Of a DNA stretch of 41,147 bases, positions 23,826-31,385 are shown piece by piece (the stretch's first letter is position 1; every line of letters begins with the position of its first letter). The stretch lies in IMG/VR virus record IMGVR_UViG_3300022939_001455, positions 1 to 41,147 of that record; one strand, 5' to 3'. This stretch comes from a virus. A program made the position numbers and the translations under genes. The notes below the pieces were generated by a model that was not told the origin of the DNA, searched no databases, and was given only the letters and a program-made list of their open reading frames with translations.

Positions 23826-25382
23826 ATGGCGATTGTAGATTGTTTTCCATTTTTTGCACCTTACGGTGAAGAGCTTCTTTATTTACGTGTTAACTTATTA
23901 AAAGATCATGTAGATAAATTTATTATTGTTGAATCAAATAAAACTCATAGTGGTAAACCAGTAGAAAGAAAGTTTATGGAAATTGCTCGTAAGCTTGGAC
24001 TTCCTATTGAAAAGATTCATTATGTAGAGCATGATATTCCCGAAACAAAAGACTTACAAATTTTAGAAATTGATAAAAGAAATGCGGGAGTAAATGCAAA
24101 TAATACTGAATCATTATATGCTCGTGTAAGAGAACGCTTACAAAAAGATGCTGTAATGATGGCAATGCAAGATTTCCAACCTGATGATGTATTCATTTAT
24201 GGAGATGCTGATGAGATTATTAATCCACAACATATTAAATGGGTAGCAGGATTAGCAAAAAACAATCCAGGAATTCTTGTAAAAATTCCATTAGTATATT
24301 TGCAAGGCCGCGCAGATTTAAGAATCCATCATAGAAATGGTGCTCCTGTTGTTTGGTGGAAAGCAATGTTTTTTGCAACTAAGCAAAAAATTATGGAAAA
24401 TAAAATTAGTAATATGAGATGTGGAAACGTTTCTATGCCAGTACAACATCCAAGACATAATGGAGAAGTAATACAAGATATGGGTTGGCACTTTGCTTGG
24501 ATGGGAAATAAAGATCAAAGACAAACTAAAGCAGATTCATTTGCTCATGCATATGACAGCTTTAAATGGATGGATACAGGCGAAGGCTATTCTGATTATA
24601 AAAAGTTTGTAGATACAACTGCACCTATTGAAGGTAATGTTGCTCCGGATGGAAACAAAGATCATGTATTAAAAAGATATCCGCATTCGTCATTACCAAA
24701 ATTAATATTTGAAAAGCAATGGATTAAAGATTTCTTATTACCTGAAGTTAAATTAGATGAGCCATTTGCATTTAATGATTGTCATTGTTATTGGTGTCAA
24801 AAACTAGAGTTTCCTTTAATGTATCAATTAGATAAAGAAGGTAAACAGACTTGGTTTGAAATTCCAAGAAGTTGTTCTGTAACAATGAAAGAAAGTTTTC
24901 CAGATCGTCAACAGGTATTGCGCAGTACAAAGCTATATAAAGACCTTGCTAAAAGAAGCAAGCCAATTGTTGTATGGACAGATCCAGTTGATAGATTTAT
25001 TTCTTTAATTAATGTATTTGTTGTTCCTAAACAAAGATACTGGGATTATGGAGATAATCTTTTTCAATCGTTCGATGTAAAATTAGAAGATTGTACTAAG
25101 CAAGAAAAAATAGATTATTTCTTTGCAAATATGAATAAAATTAATTCTTTTCATCAAGTACATCACTTTCATCCACAGTGTAGATTTGTTGATACAGATA
25201 ATTTTAAAGAATTTACAATCATTAAAAGAGAAAATTTAAATAAAGAATTAAATATTGATTTGCATTATAATGCTACTGAAAAAGAAATCACCAAAGAAGA
25301 TTTAACTAAAGAGCAGATAGAATTTATTAAACGAGCATACGCTAGCGATTACGAGTTTATTAAAAAATATGGCAAAGAATGA
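23826..25382 (+). CDS. GT17-like glycosyltransferase fused to sulfotransferase-like domain
   Basis: A 518-aa two-domain protein. Residues 1 to about 290 match GT17 (beta-1,4-mannosyl-glycoprotein GlcNAc-transferase family): VDCFPFF opening, LLKDHVDKFIIVESNKTHSG, and YGDADEI as the likely metal site. From about residue 310 the protein changes: E-I-P-R-S-C-S-V-T-M-K at about 345-355 resembles the PAPS 5'-phosphosulfate loop and W-T-D-P-V-D-R-F near 384 the 3'-phosphate motif of sulfotransferases. It could add a sugar and sulfate it. The stop overlaps the next gene by 14 bases. The GT17 call is firm, the second domain moderately so. Confidence 0.75.
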   Translation: MAIVDCFPFFAPYGEELLYLRVNLLKDHVDKFIIVESNKTHSGKPVERKFMEIARKLGLPIEKIHYVEHDIPETKDLQILEIDKRNAGVNANNTESLYARVRERLQKDAVMMAMQDFQPDDVFIYGDADEIINPQHIKWVAGLAKNNPGILVKIPLVYLQGRADLRIHHRNGAPVVWWKAMFFATKQKIMENKISNMRCGNVSMPVQHPRHNGEVIQDMGWHFAWMGNKDQRQTKADSFAHAYDSFKWMDTGEGYSDYKKFVDTTAPIEGNVAPDGNKDHVLKRYPHSSLPKLIFEKQWIKDFLLPEVKLDEPFAFNDCHCYWCQKLEFPLMYQLDKEGKQTWFEIPRSCSVTMKESFPDRQQVLRSTKLYKDLAKRSKPIVVWTDPVDRFISLINVFVVPKQRYWDYGDNLFQSFDVKLEDCTKQEKIDYFFANMNKINSFHQVHHFHPQCRFVDTDNFKEFTIIKRENLNKELNIDLHYNATEKEITKEDLTKEQIEFIKRAYASDYEFIKKYGKE

Positions 25383-25599
25383 TCCAAACAAAAAAGTAAT
25401 TCAAGGTCTTGAATTAGAATTAAATCAAACAAAAGCATCAACTTCTAATATGCGCAAAGAAATAGATAAAATCAGAAATAAAAATATGATTTTACGTGAT
25501 ATATTAATTGCACTTGTAGAAGATGAAACTTATTGGTCAGATAAAGCAAAAAATGATGGTACTATTTCTCGAATTAAAAATATGTTAGAAAATAGTTGA
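25369..25599 (+). CDS. Small coiled-coil protein, unknown function
   Basis: A 76-aa protein starting inside the end of the GT17 fusion gene. It is Lys/Asn/Glu-rich with a helical, heptad-like middle (LELELNQTKASTSNMRKEID) and a IRDILIALVEDETYWSD-like patch. No domain is recognised. Its stop codon lies within the TTGACA of the promoter for the following gene, so it closes this transcription unit. Confidence 0.55.
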   Translation: MAKNDPNKKVIQGLELELNQTKASTSNMRKEIDKIRNKNMILRDILIALVEDETYWSDKAKNDGTISRIKNMLENS

Positions 25600-25624
25600 C
25601 ATTTTCTGAAAACTGTGTTATAAT
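25596..25624 (+). promoter_or_regulatory. Sigma70-like promoter upstream of phosphoesterase
   Basis: TTGACA at 25596-25601, 17-bp spacer, TATAAT at 25619-25624. Predicted leader of about 20 bases to the ATG at 25652. The spacer is similar to those at 31386 and 36963. Confidence 0.85.
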
Positions 25625-25651
25625 TAATATTATTAAAATTACTTTTAGAAA

Positions 25652-26179
25652 ATGGCAGACATCTGGCTTATAAGTGATACTCACTTTAATCATGAAAAAA
25701 TTTTAGAATTTACCAGACATGATACTGGTGATCTTGTGCGTGGACATCTCTGGCAAGATGTAGAATCAATGAACGAAGAACTTATTGATAATTGGAATAG
25801 TGTTGTTAAACCAAACGATTTAATATACCATCTTGGTGATTTTATGCTGGGTGAAAATAAAGAAGAGTGGCTAGCAAATAATATGCATAGACTTAATGGT
25901 AAGAAACATCTCATATTAGGTAACCATGATAATCCTAAATTTCTTGCTCCATATTTTAAATCAATACAATTATGGAAGATGTTTGATGAAGCAATTCTAA
26001 CTCATTTGCCTATGCATCCATCTACTTTACAAGAAAAGAACAGATGGAAAGATGGTATTAGTGGTCTTAATATTCATGGCCATATCCATAGTAATCCGTG
26101 TCCAAAAGGACCATATAGATGTGTAAGTGTAGAAGCAATTAATTTTACACCAGTAAATTATGAACTGGTTAAAGCATAG
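25652..26179 (+). CDS. Calcineurin-like metallophosphoesterase
   Basis: A 175-aa metallophosphoesterase. All metal-binding motifs are present: D9-T-H11, G62-D63-F, G90-N-H-D93, H118 and G143-H-I-H146. Phages carry such small enzymes for cleaving cyclic or nucleotide phosphodiesters or phosphates, but the substrate cannot be told from sequence. It is first behind a strong sigma70-like promoter, so it is probably expressed early. Its end overlaps a 57-aa gene in another frame. Confidence 0.85.
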   Translation: MADIWLISDTHFNHEKILEFTRHDTGDLVRGHLWQDVESMNEELIDNWNSVVKPNDLIYHLGDFMLGENKEEWLANNMHRLNGKKHLILGNHDNPKFLAPYFKSIQLWKMFDEAILTHLPMHPSTLQEKNRWKDGISGLNIHGHIHSNPCPKGPYRCVSVEAINFTPVNYELVKA

Positions 26180-26333
26180 CGGAATTTGGATTAACTTCGC
26201 ACTAAATCCTTTTCACTGGTCGTTTAGGTTTAACACTATAGTACCAGATGAATTAAGTCCATTTGGATGGAGAATTGATATTCAATTTTTATTTTTAAAT
26301 ATAAGAATTGTTTTAGATAATGGTGATTGGTAA
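26160..26333 (+). CDS. Small Trp/Phe-rich protein, unknown function
   Basis: A 57-aa gene, overlapping the phosphoesterase by 20 bases. The start ATG (MNWLKHSGIWINFALNPFHW) is followed by an aromatic-rich, beta-like sequence and ends FLNIRIVLDNGDW. Seven or so Trp/Phe per 30 residues and a coherent hydrophobic pattern argue for a real gene, and it fills an otherwise unexplained 150-bp stretch. I recall similar short proteins in marine T4-like phages. No function can be assigned. Confidence 0.6.
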   Translation: MNWLKHSGIWINFALNPFHWSFRFNTIVPDELSPFGWRIDIQFLFLNIRIVLDNGDW

Positions 26334-26339
26334 AAACAG

Positions 26340-26368
26340 TTGACAAATGAAAAAACCTATGATATTAT
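26340..26368 (+). promoter_or_regulatory. Sigma70-like promoter upstream of the UGDH region
   Basis: TTGACA at 26340-26345, 17-bp spacer, TATTAT at 26363-26368. It is weaker than the others: the -10 has one mismatch, the spacer lacks the shared pattern, and the leader to the next well-supported start (26480) would be about 105 bases. Confidence 0.55.
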
Positions 26369-26490
26369 ATTATAATAATCGTAAAGATTTTAAAGAAGCT
26401 ATGAAGTGCTTTTTACAAAATGATTACGAAATATTAATTGATATAGATGAATTAAAAATTAATGTATTAGGAGATATTAATGTCCAGTGA
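26347..26490 (+). CDS. Doubtful 47-aa open reading frame in leader
   Basis: An open frame from ATG 26347 to TGA 26490, overlapping the next gene by 11 bases. Translated it looks protein-like (ILYYNNRKDFKEAMKCFLQN, then YEILIDIDELKINVLGD). No Shine-Dalgarno is visible, and the start lies upstream of the predicted start site of the promoter at 26340. A later in-frame ATG at 26401, after AAAGAAG, could be the true start (29 aa). It may be a small gene expressed by read-through, or only leader sequence. Confidence 0.35.
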   Translation: MKKPMILYYNNRKDFKEAMKCFLQNDYEILIDIDELKINVLGDINVQ

Positions 26491-26827
26491 AAAATATGTT
26501 GTAGTAACAGCAACTTCTACTCATCGTATGCGTTACGTTGTTCCTGTAAGTGAATTGCAAAAGCTAAATACAAATACTATAATTGATGATGATAAAGCAA
26601 TTGAGTGGGCTCAAGATTCTGTTGTATGTGAAGATGTAGCAGAATTTTCTCAACATTATATGGGTGAACATATTGTAGATACTGAAATTGTTGATGAGCA
26701 GCAAATATTAAATTTGTGGGATCGTGATAATGATTACATGGCAAATTTAACTACAGAAGAAAAGCTCAAAAGGATTCACGATTGGAAAGACCCTTATAAG
26801 CAAAAGCAAACAGGAACAATTTTATAA
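26480..26827 (+). CDS. Conserved phage protein of unknown function
   Basis: A 115-aa acidic protein with AGGAG before the ATG. The first 35 residues look like beta-strands (KYVVVTATSTHRMRYVVPVSEL); the rest is helical and acidic, ending in EKLKRIHDWKDPYKQ. No known domain. Its stop overlaps the ATG of the UDP-sugar dehydrogenase gene by one base, so the two are translationally coupled, but its sequence gives no hint of a sugar-related role. Confidence 0.5.
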   Translation: MSSEKYVVVTATSTHRMRYVVPVSELQKLNTNTIIDDDKAIEWAQDSVVCEDVAEFSQHYMGEHIVDTEIVDEQQILNLWDRDNDYMANLTTEEKLKRIHDWKDPYKQKQTGTIL

Positions 26828-27594
26828 TGAATATTTCTATTTTTGGTTATGGATTTGTAGGTAAAGCGCATGCTCTTGCCTTAGAAGGTAATTCAATCAA
26901 AACTCATGTATACGATCCTGCATTAGGATTTGATCAATTACACGACAATCCAGACGCTGCAATCATTGCAGTTTCTACTCCCCAAAAAGAAGATGGTTCA
27001 TGCGATATGTACAATGTATATAACGCCCTTTCACTTATTCCTGAAGATGTTCGTGTTCTTATTAAAAGTACTATTTCGCTTGAAGGTTGGAGAACAATAA
27101 AAAATGAATATCCAAATCGAGCAATTACATTTTCACCAGAGTATTTAAGAGCAGCTTATGCTTTAGAAGATTTTAAAAACCAAGATCTTGTTTATATTGG
27201 TGATGGTGATACTTATTTTTGGGAAGATTTAATTTCAGATGCTTTAAATATACAAGTAGTATCAGTATATGGTGCAGAAGAATTAATTTTATCTAAGTAT
27301 TTCATAAATAGTTTTCTTGCTACAAAGGTTTCATTCTTTAATCAAATATATGATTTATGCAAAACAGCAGAAATTGATCCAGACGTAGTTTGTACATTAG
27401 TAGCAGAAGATAAAAGAATTGGTGATAGTCATAGTTATGTTACAGAAGAGCGAGGCTTTGGCGGACATTGTTTCCCTAAAGATACATCAGCAATTGCTTT
27501 CACAGGACAAAACTTCAATTCGCCATTAACTATAATTGAATCAGCAATAAAATATAATAATGAGTTAAAAAATGAAAGTAGGAATAACATTTAG
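26827..27594 (+). CDS. Short UDP-glucose/GDP-mannose dehydrogenase-like protein
   Basis: A 255-aa NAD-dependent nucleotide-sugar 6-dehydrogenase relative. G7-Y-G-F-V-G-K13 is the Rossmann loop, VSTPQKEDGSCD the conserved loop, FSPEYLR the SPE motif, and F-G-G-H-C215-F-P-K-D the catalytic cysteine. Typical members have 390-450 residues; this one ends soon after the cysteine and lacks the C-terminal nucleotide-sugar-binding domain, so either a partner supplies it or the substrate differs. The end overlaps the cytidylyltransferase by 23 bases. It would oxidise an activated sugar to a uronic acid. Confidence 0.8.
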   Translation: MNISIFGYGFVGKAHALALEGNSIKTHVYDPALGFDQLHDNPDAAIIAVSTPQKEDGSCDMYNVYNALSLIPEDVRVLIKSTISLEGWRTIKNEYPNRAITFSPEYLRAAYALEDFKNQDLVYIGDGDTYFWEDLISDALNIQVVSVYGAEELILSKYFINSFLATKVSFFNQIYDLCKTAEIDPDVVCTLVAEDKRIGDSHSYVTEERGFGGHCFPKDTSAIAFTGQNFNSPLTIIESAIKYNNELKNESRNNI

Positions 27595-27991
27595 TACGTT
27601 TGATTTGTTACATGCTGGTCATGTACAAATGCTACGTGAAGCAAAAGATCAATGTGATTATCTAATTTGTGGTTTGCAAATGGATCCAAGTTTAGATCGT
27701 CCAGAAAAAAATTCTCCAGTACAAACTGTAGTTGAAAGATATACTCAACTTAATGCAGTTCAATATGTAGATGAAATTATCCCATATAATTCTGAAAAAG
27801 ATGTCGAAGATATATTGACAATGTATGATATCCATGTTAGAATATTAGGAGAGGAGTATAAAGAGCTGGATTTTACCGGTAAGGATATTTGCAAAAAACG
27901 CGGTATCCAATTATACTTTAATAAAAGAGATCATAGATTTAGTTCAAGTGATTTAAGAAAAAGAGTCAAGGAGAGAGAAGATGGTAGATGA
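27572..27991 (+). CDS. Cytidylyltransferase (glycerol-3-phosphate/TagD-like)
   Basis: A 139-aa cytidylyltransferase fold enzyme: GITFSTFDLLHAGH with H14-A-G-H17, LICGLQMDPS, and a C-terminal RFSSSDLRKRV as the nucleotide-binding ISSTxLR-type motif. The size fits TagD-type CTP:glycerol-3-phosphate cytidylyltransferase (about 130 aa), which supplies CDP-glycerol, but ethanolamine- or other phospho-alcohol-specific enzymes are equally close. The 23-base overlap with the dehydrogenase gene suggests joint action in making an activated glycan or polyol. Confidence 0.82.
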   Translation: MKVGITFSTFDLLHAGHVQMLREAKDQCDYLICGLQMDPSLDRPEKNSPVQTVVERYTQLNAVQYVDEIIPYNSEKDVEDILTMYDIHVRILGEEYKELDFTGKDICKKRGIQLYFNKRDHRFSSSDLRKRVKEREDGR

Positions 27992-28160
27992 AAAAGATAG
28001 ATCAGATCAAGAAATGATTTTATTCATGCATGATATTGCTCGTACATTAGAAAAAGGACATACTGATTTTGGCAATAAATTAAGAGAATGCGCCGATCGT
28101 TTTAGTGAATTAGCGAATAAGGCTGCTACTCGTCGTCATTGGTGTAACGGACAGGAGTAA
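27981..28160 (+). CDS. Small helical protein, unknown function
   Basis: A 59-aa gene, overlapping the cytidylyltransferase by 11 bases, with AAGGAG about ten bases before its ATG. The product is acidic, then helical (ILFMHDIARTLEKG, KLRECADRFSELANKAATRRHW). It fills the gap up to 28160 with a coherent frame. No function can be suggested. Confidence 0.65.
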   Translation: MVDEKDRSDQEMILFMHDIARTLEKGHTDFGNKLRECADRFSELANKAATRRHWCNGQE

Positions 28161-28161
28161 T

Positions 28162-28371
28162 ATGTTTTGGTCATTATTTTTAATTACGAATATAGCAAAC
28201 AGTAATTTTGCAGAAGCCTCAAATATGGGAACCCTCGAAGACGTGAGATATACCCAAATTCAAAATTTTGAAAACAGGTATTCTTGTGAAAGTTATAAAG
28301 AACAATACTTAGGAGAAAAAAAGCTAAATATCTATAATGAAAGAGTTGCGTGCTTAAAAACAGATGAATAA
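28162..28371 (+). CDS. Small protein with weak signal-like N-terminus
   Basis: A 69-aa protein starting just after the previous stop, with AGGAG upstream. Its first residues (MFWSLFLITNIANSNFAEA) are hydrophobic and end in an Ala-x-Ala-like site, so export is possible though there is no basic start. The rest is polar with two cysteines (residues near 42 and 64) that could form a disulfide. Unknown family. It overlaps the radical-SAM gene by eight bases. Confidence 0.5.
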   Translation: MFWSLFLITNIANSNFAEASNMGTLEDVRYTQIQNFENRYSCESYKEQYLGEKKLNIYNERVACLKTDE

Positions 28372-28966
28372 AGAAATTATGATAGATGCAAGTAATCTAT
28401 GTAATATTAAATGCCACAAATGTGAAAGACAAGCTTATTTCAAAAACAAAGAAAAAATTCCTGGAGGAAATTTAACTATAGAACAATTTAAAAAAGTAAT
28501 TAGTTATTATAACGATATGGTTGGATTTTGTGGTCAAAGATCTGATCCAGTTTTAAATCCAAATTTACCAGAATTTTTAAAAATATTATACGAAAGAAAT
28601 ATTAAATCAGATGTTTATACTGCATCAGATTATAGAGATTTAGAATGGTATAAGAATTGTTTTAAAATAAATCCTGAAACAAAATGGACTTTTGGATTAG
28701 ACGGTTTACCTGAGCAAAGTCATTTATATCGTAGAAATCAAAATGGATTTAAGATGTGGGAGATTATGTGCGAAGCGTCTAAATATTTAAAACAAAAACC
28801 AGTATGGCAATATATAGTTTTTAGTTATAACGAAGATAATATAGAAGAAGCAAAGCAAATGGCAAAAGAAAATAATATAATATTCGAATTAAATATTTCT
28901 TCGAGATTTGATGTATATGATCCGTATTTGCCAAAGAATAAAATATATGCAAAAAATATATCCTAA
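28364..28966 (+). CDS. Radical SAM protein, N-terminal part (likely split by a frameshift)
   Basis: A 200-aa radical-SAM-type protein: C13-N-I-K-C17-H-K-C20 is the CxxxCxxC motif that holds the 4Fe-4S cluster and S-adenosylmethionine. TKWTFGLDGLPE and the later repeats fit the barrel. The frame ends at TAA 28964-28966, just after an A6 run (28951-28956). The next frame (28911-29264) continues with a cysteine-containing C-terminal domain. Removing one A from the run would join them into a single protein of about 300 aa. Whether this is a sequencing error, a true mutation or programmed slippage is not decidable here. Partner enzymes nearby point to a sugar-linked substrate. Confidence 0.75.
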   Translation: MNKEIMIDASNLCNIKCHKCERQAYFKNKEKIPGGNLTIEQFKKVISYYNDMVGFCGQRSDPVLNPNLPEFLKILYERNIKSDVYTASDYRDLEWYKNCFKINPETKWTFGLDGLPEQSHLYRRNQNGFKMWEIMCEASKYLKQKPVWQYIVFSYNEDNIEEAKQMAKENNIIFELNISSRFDVYDPYLPKNKIYAKNIS

Positions 28967-29264
28967 ATGTTTATCAGGAATGATAAGAAAAAGTTTAACG
29001 GCAGATGGATTTATAGTTCCTTGCTGCTGGGTTGATAATTATAAATGCAGAAAAGATAAAATATTTAAAGAATTTTTTAAAAAAGAAATGCATATTGATA
29101 ATTTTGAAAATATAGAAGATATAGAAAAATCTGAATTATGGAATAATTTTTATAATATGATAAAAAATAATAATAAAAACTTATGGCAATGTTTTGATCG
29201 TTGTCCAAAACCTGCAACAGTTTCAGGTGAAACAGAAATGAGAGATAGAATAAAATATGAATAA
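28911..29264 (+). CDS. Radical SAM protein, C-terminal SPASM-like part (second frame)
   Basis: This open frame holds KCLSGMIRKSLTADGFIVPCCWV and later WQCFDRCPKP, five or six cysteines in the layout of a SPASM-type auxiliary cluster domain. It overlaps the first part (28364-28966) and has no Shine-Dalgarno; ATG candidates are 28911 and 28947. I read it as the detached end of the radical SAM enzyme, in +1 frame relative to the first part. It overlaps the next gene by eight bases. Confidence 0.65.
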   Translation: MYMIRICQRIKYMQKIYPKCLSGMIRKSLTADGFIVPCCWVDNYKCRKDKIFKEFFKKEMHIDNFENIEDIEKSELWNNFYNMIKNNNKNLWQCFDRCPKPATVSGETEMRDRIKYE

Positions 29265-29961
29265 ATTTATATTTGATGTAGATGGTACTTTAACACCAAG
29301 TAGAGGAGTTATTAATAAAAAATTTAAATCTTGGTTTGATAAATTTGCTTCAAAGAATGATGTTTATCTTGTTACAGGTTCTGATAAATCAAAAACTGTA
29401 GAACAAATTAGTGAAGACACGTATAACTTATGTAAGCGTGTTTATAATTGTAATGGAAATGATACGTGGGAAGGTGATACTAATATTGAATATAATACTT
29501 GGATATTAGAAGATGATGAACATCAATGGTTAGCCAAACAATTAAATGATAGTAAGTTTCCATTAAGAACTGGTAACCACTTTGAACATAGACCAGGCAT
29601 GTTAAATTTTTCTATAGTAGGTCGTAATGCAGATCCAAGCGAGCGTCATAAATACGTTATGTGGGATACTGCAACAAAAGAAAGAGAACAAATTGCATAC
29701 AAATTTAATCAAGAGTTTCCTCATTTAGAAGCAAAAGTTGGTGGTGAAACTGGATTAGATATTGCTCCAAAAGGAGCAGATAAAAGTCAAATATTAAAAG
29801 ATTTTTCTGACGAAGATACTATTATTTTCTTTGGAGATAAAATGGAAGAGGGTGGAAATGATTTGCCTTTAGGTGAAGCTCTCGTAAATAATCAAAAAGG
29901 CAAAGCGTTACAAGTTATTGATTGGAAAGATACTTGGAAAAAGTTAAAGGAGATGTTATAA
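29257..29961 (+). CDS. HAD-family phosphomannomutase-like (eukaryotic-type PMM) protein
   Basis: A 234-aa HAD-superfamily enzyme. D7-V-D9-G-T-L-T is the catalytic loop. FEHRPGMLNFSIVGRNA corresponds to the FRNGMLNVSPIGR motif of eukaryotic phosphomannomutases (PMM1/2), and FFGDKMEEGGNDLP to their FFGDKTxxGGNDxE loop, so this is more specific than a generic HAD call. PMM interconverts mannose-6- and mannose-1-phosphate, on the way to GDP-mannose. A phosphatase on another sugar phosphate is possible. Its stop overlaps the peroxiredoxin start by one base. Confidence 0.75.
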   Translation: MNKFIFDVDGTLTPSRGVINKKFKSWFDKFASKNDVYLVTGSDKSKTVEQISEDTYNLCKRVYNCNGNDTWEGDTNIEYNTWILEDDEHQWLAKQLNDSKFPLRTGNHFEHRPGMLNFSIVGRNADPSERHKYVMWDTATKEREQIAYKFNQEFPHLEAKVGGETGLDIAPKGADKSQILKDFSDEDTIIFFGDKMEEGGNDLPLGEALVNNQKGKALQVIDWKDTWKKLKEML

Positions 29962-30482
29962 TGAATGTTCCAGAAATTACATTTATGTATAGAGTAGGAG
30001 ATGAACAGCCTATGGATGGTGGATGCCCAATCGGCGGTGAGTGGGTTCCAGTAAAATCAACTAATATGTTTGGTGGTAGGAGAGTATTAGTATTCTCATT
30101 ACCTGGCGCGTATACACCAACATGTTCAACTTATCAACTTCCTGGTTTTGAAGAAAACTATGAAAAGATTAAAGAAATGGGTATTGAAGAAATTTACGTA
30201 AGCTCTGTTAATGATAGCTTCGTAATGAATGCATGGGCAGATTATCTTGGAGTTAAAAATGTTAAAGTAATTCCTGATGGTAATGGTGAATTTGCTGATG
30301 CTTTAGGTATGCTTATCGATATGAGTGTTGTAGGATTTGGTAAGCGTTCTCGTCGTTTTGCTGTTGTAATTAACGACAACGAAGTCGAGAAAATGTTTGT
30401 TGAACCGCCGTCAACTAAAGAGAATGAAGATCCTTATGGTGAAACTTCTCCTGAAACAGTGATGGCTTATTTAGAGGGATAA
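29961..30482 (+). CDS. Peroxiredoxin (Prx5-like)
   Basis: A 173-aa thiol peroxidase. P48-G-A-Y-T-P-T-C55 carries the peroxidatic cysteine in the Prx5/AhpE-type loop; the PGAYTPTCS version is the Prx5 form. The downstream helix and VPDGNGEFADALGM fit the family. It would reduce hydroperoxides, perhaps protecting the iron-sulfur radical-SAM enzyme or the NrdB radical. I chose ATG 29961 (AAAGGAG upstream, overlapping the PMM stop) over an upstream alternative at 29922. No resolving cysteine is evident, so glutaredoxin or thioredoxin may recycle it. Confidence 0.88.
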   Translation: MNVPEITFMYRVGDEQPMDGGCPIGGEWVPVKSTNMFGGRRVLVFSLPGAYTPTCSTYQLPGFEENYEKIKEMGIEEIYVSSVNDSFVMNAWADYLGVKNVKVIPDGNGEFADALGMLIDMSVVGFGKRSRRFAVVINDNEVEKMFVEPPSTKENEDPYGETSPETVMAYLEG

Positions 30483-30483
30483 C

Positions 30484-30822
30484 ATGAGTAAAATTCATAA
30501 TATGAGATGGCATATTGGAGGAGAGATAGCCAAACAAGATGATCGTTATACTGTAAGAGATAATACTATTCTTAAAAATCTTGTATTGAGTTCTACCGAT
30601 CTATATCCAAATAAAAGCACATCCGGACATAAGCATGAAGGACAAGAAGAAGTCTATATGTTTATCGAAGGTTCCGGAACAATGGAACTAGATGATAAAA
30701 CTATTTTTGTTAAAAAAGGTGATACTGTTTTAATTGAAGATGGTGTGTTCCATAAAGTTCATGCTGGAGAACAGGGTTGCTATTTTGTTTGTGTATTTGA
30801 TGGAAGACGAGGTCATAAATGA
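30484..30822 (+). CDS. Cupin-domain protein
   Basis: A 112-aa single cupin. G48-H49-x-H51 with E55/E56, then G-S-G-T in the first motif, and a second motif with KKGDTVLIEDGVFHKV (H90) form the metal site. Small cupins act as sugar isomerases, epimerases, dioxygenases or regulators; this one resembles the cupin_2/mannose-6-phosphate-isomerase-like group. That fits its location next to a phosphomannomutase-like gene. The ATGA overlap with the next gene couples translation. Confidence 0.82.
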   Translation: MSKIHNMRWHIGGEIAKQDDRYTVRDNTILKNLVLSSTDLYPNKSTSGHKHEGQEEVYMFIEGSGTMELDDKTIFVKKGDTVLIEDGVFHKVHAGEQGCYFVCVFDGRRGHK

Positions 30823-31067
30823 TTAAAGAAAAATTTACTGCGTATGGCGAAAGTAAAATTTTAGATCAATTTGAAGAAATAGCCATGCAGTGGGCAATGG
30901 AACAAGTCTATAATCATTTTAATAAAAGCCATTTAGATCTTACTAAAGATGAGATTGAAGAAGTAAAAGCCGAAGGCGAATTATTATATGGGTATAATGA
31001 AACTTTAGGATTGATGATGCTTGAATTAGTAACAGAGTGGGAGGAAGCACAAGATGAAGAAGAGTGA
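30819..31067 (+). CDS. Small acidic protein, unknown function
   Basis: An 82-aa acidic, helical protein starting at the ATGA overlapping the cupin stop. It contains a central hydrophobic helix (LMMLELVTEWEEAQDEEE at the end) and no known motif. It is the first of a run of short overlapping genes that ends at the promoter at 31386. Function unknown. Confidence 0.55.
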   Translation: MIKEKFTAYGESKILDQFEEIAMQWAMEQVYNHFNKSHLDLTKDEIEEVKAEGELLYGYNETLGLMMLELVTEWEEAQDEEE

Positions 31068-31251
31068 CGGACCATTTAAAGATAAAATTGAAGCAGAAGA
31101 GTTGGGTATTTTAAAAGAAGTATATACAACTTATAGAGTTATTGATGGCTATCTTGAAAAGTCAACAGTAACTAGAGATCATAAAGTAATTGATAATGAT
31201 TATCATGATACTACAAAAGTAGAAAGATTAGTGGAGGTAAGTAATGGCTAA
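31054..31251 (+). CDS. Small conserved protein, unknown function
   Basis: A 65-aa protein overlapping the previous gene by 14 bases, with GGAGGAA before its ATG. It contains alternating charged and hydrophobic residues (GILKEVYTTYRVIDGYLEKSTVTRD) that look like a small beta-sheet domain. It overlaps the next gene by eight bases. No family recognised. Confidence 0.55.
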   Translation: MKKSDGPFKDKIEAEELGILKEVYTTYRVIDGYLEKSTVTRDHKVIDNDYHDTTKVERLVEVSNG

Positions 31252-31378
31252 AACAACATCAACAACTCTGAAAGCACACAGAATTAAAAAGAAAACATCT
31301 ATTGGAAAAAGCAATTTTTCCAGGCCCTCTAATAAAGGCCAAAAGCTTTCTTGGAAGAAATATAGAGGTCAAGGATAA
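31244..31378 (+). CDS. Small basic protein, 44 aa
   Basis: A 44-aa gene with GGAGG seven bases before the ATG and an eight-base overlap with its predecessor. The product is highly basic (about 12 Lys/Arg, no acidic residues) with a TSIGKS stretch and ends in KKYRGQG. Similar short basic proteins with this ending occur, as I recall, in marine T4-like phages. Nucleic-acid binding is plausible but unproven. Confidence 0.6.
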   Translation: MAKTTSTTLKAHRIKKKTSIGKSNFSRPSNKGQKLSWKKYRGQG

Positions 31379-31385
31379 AAAACAG

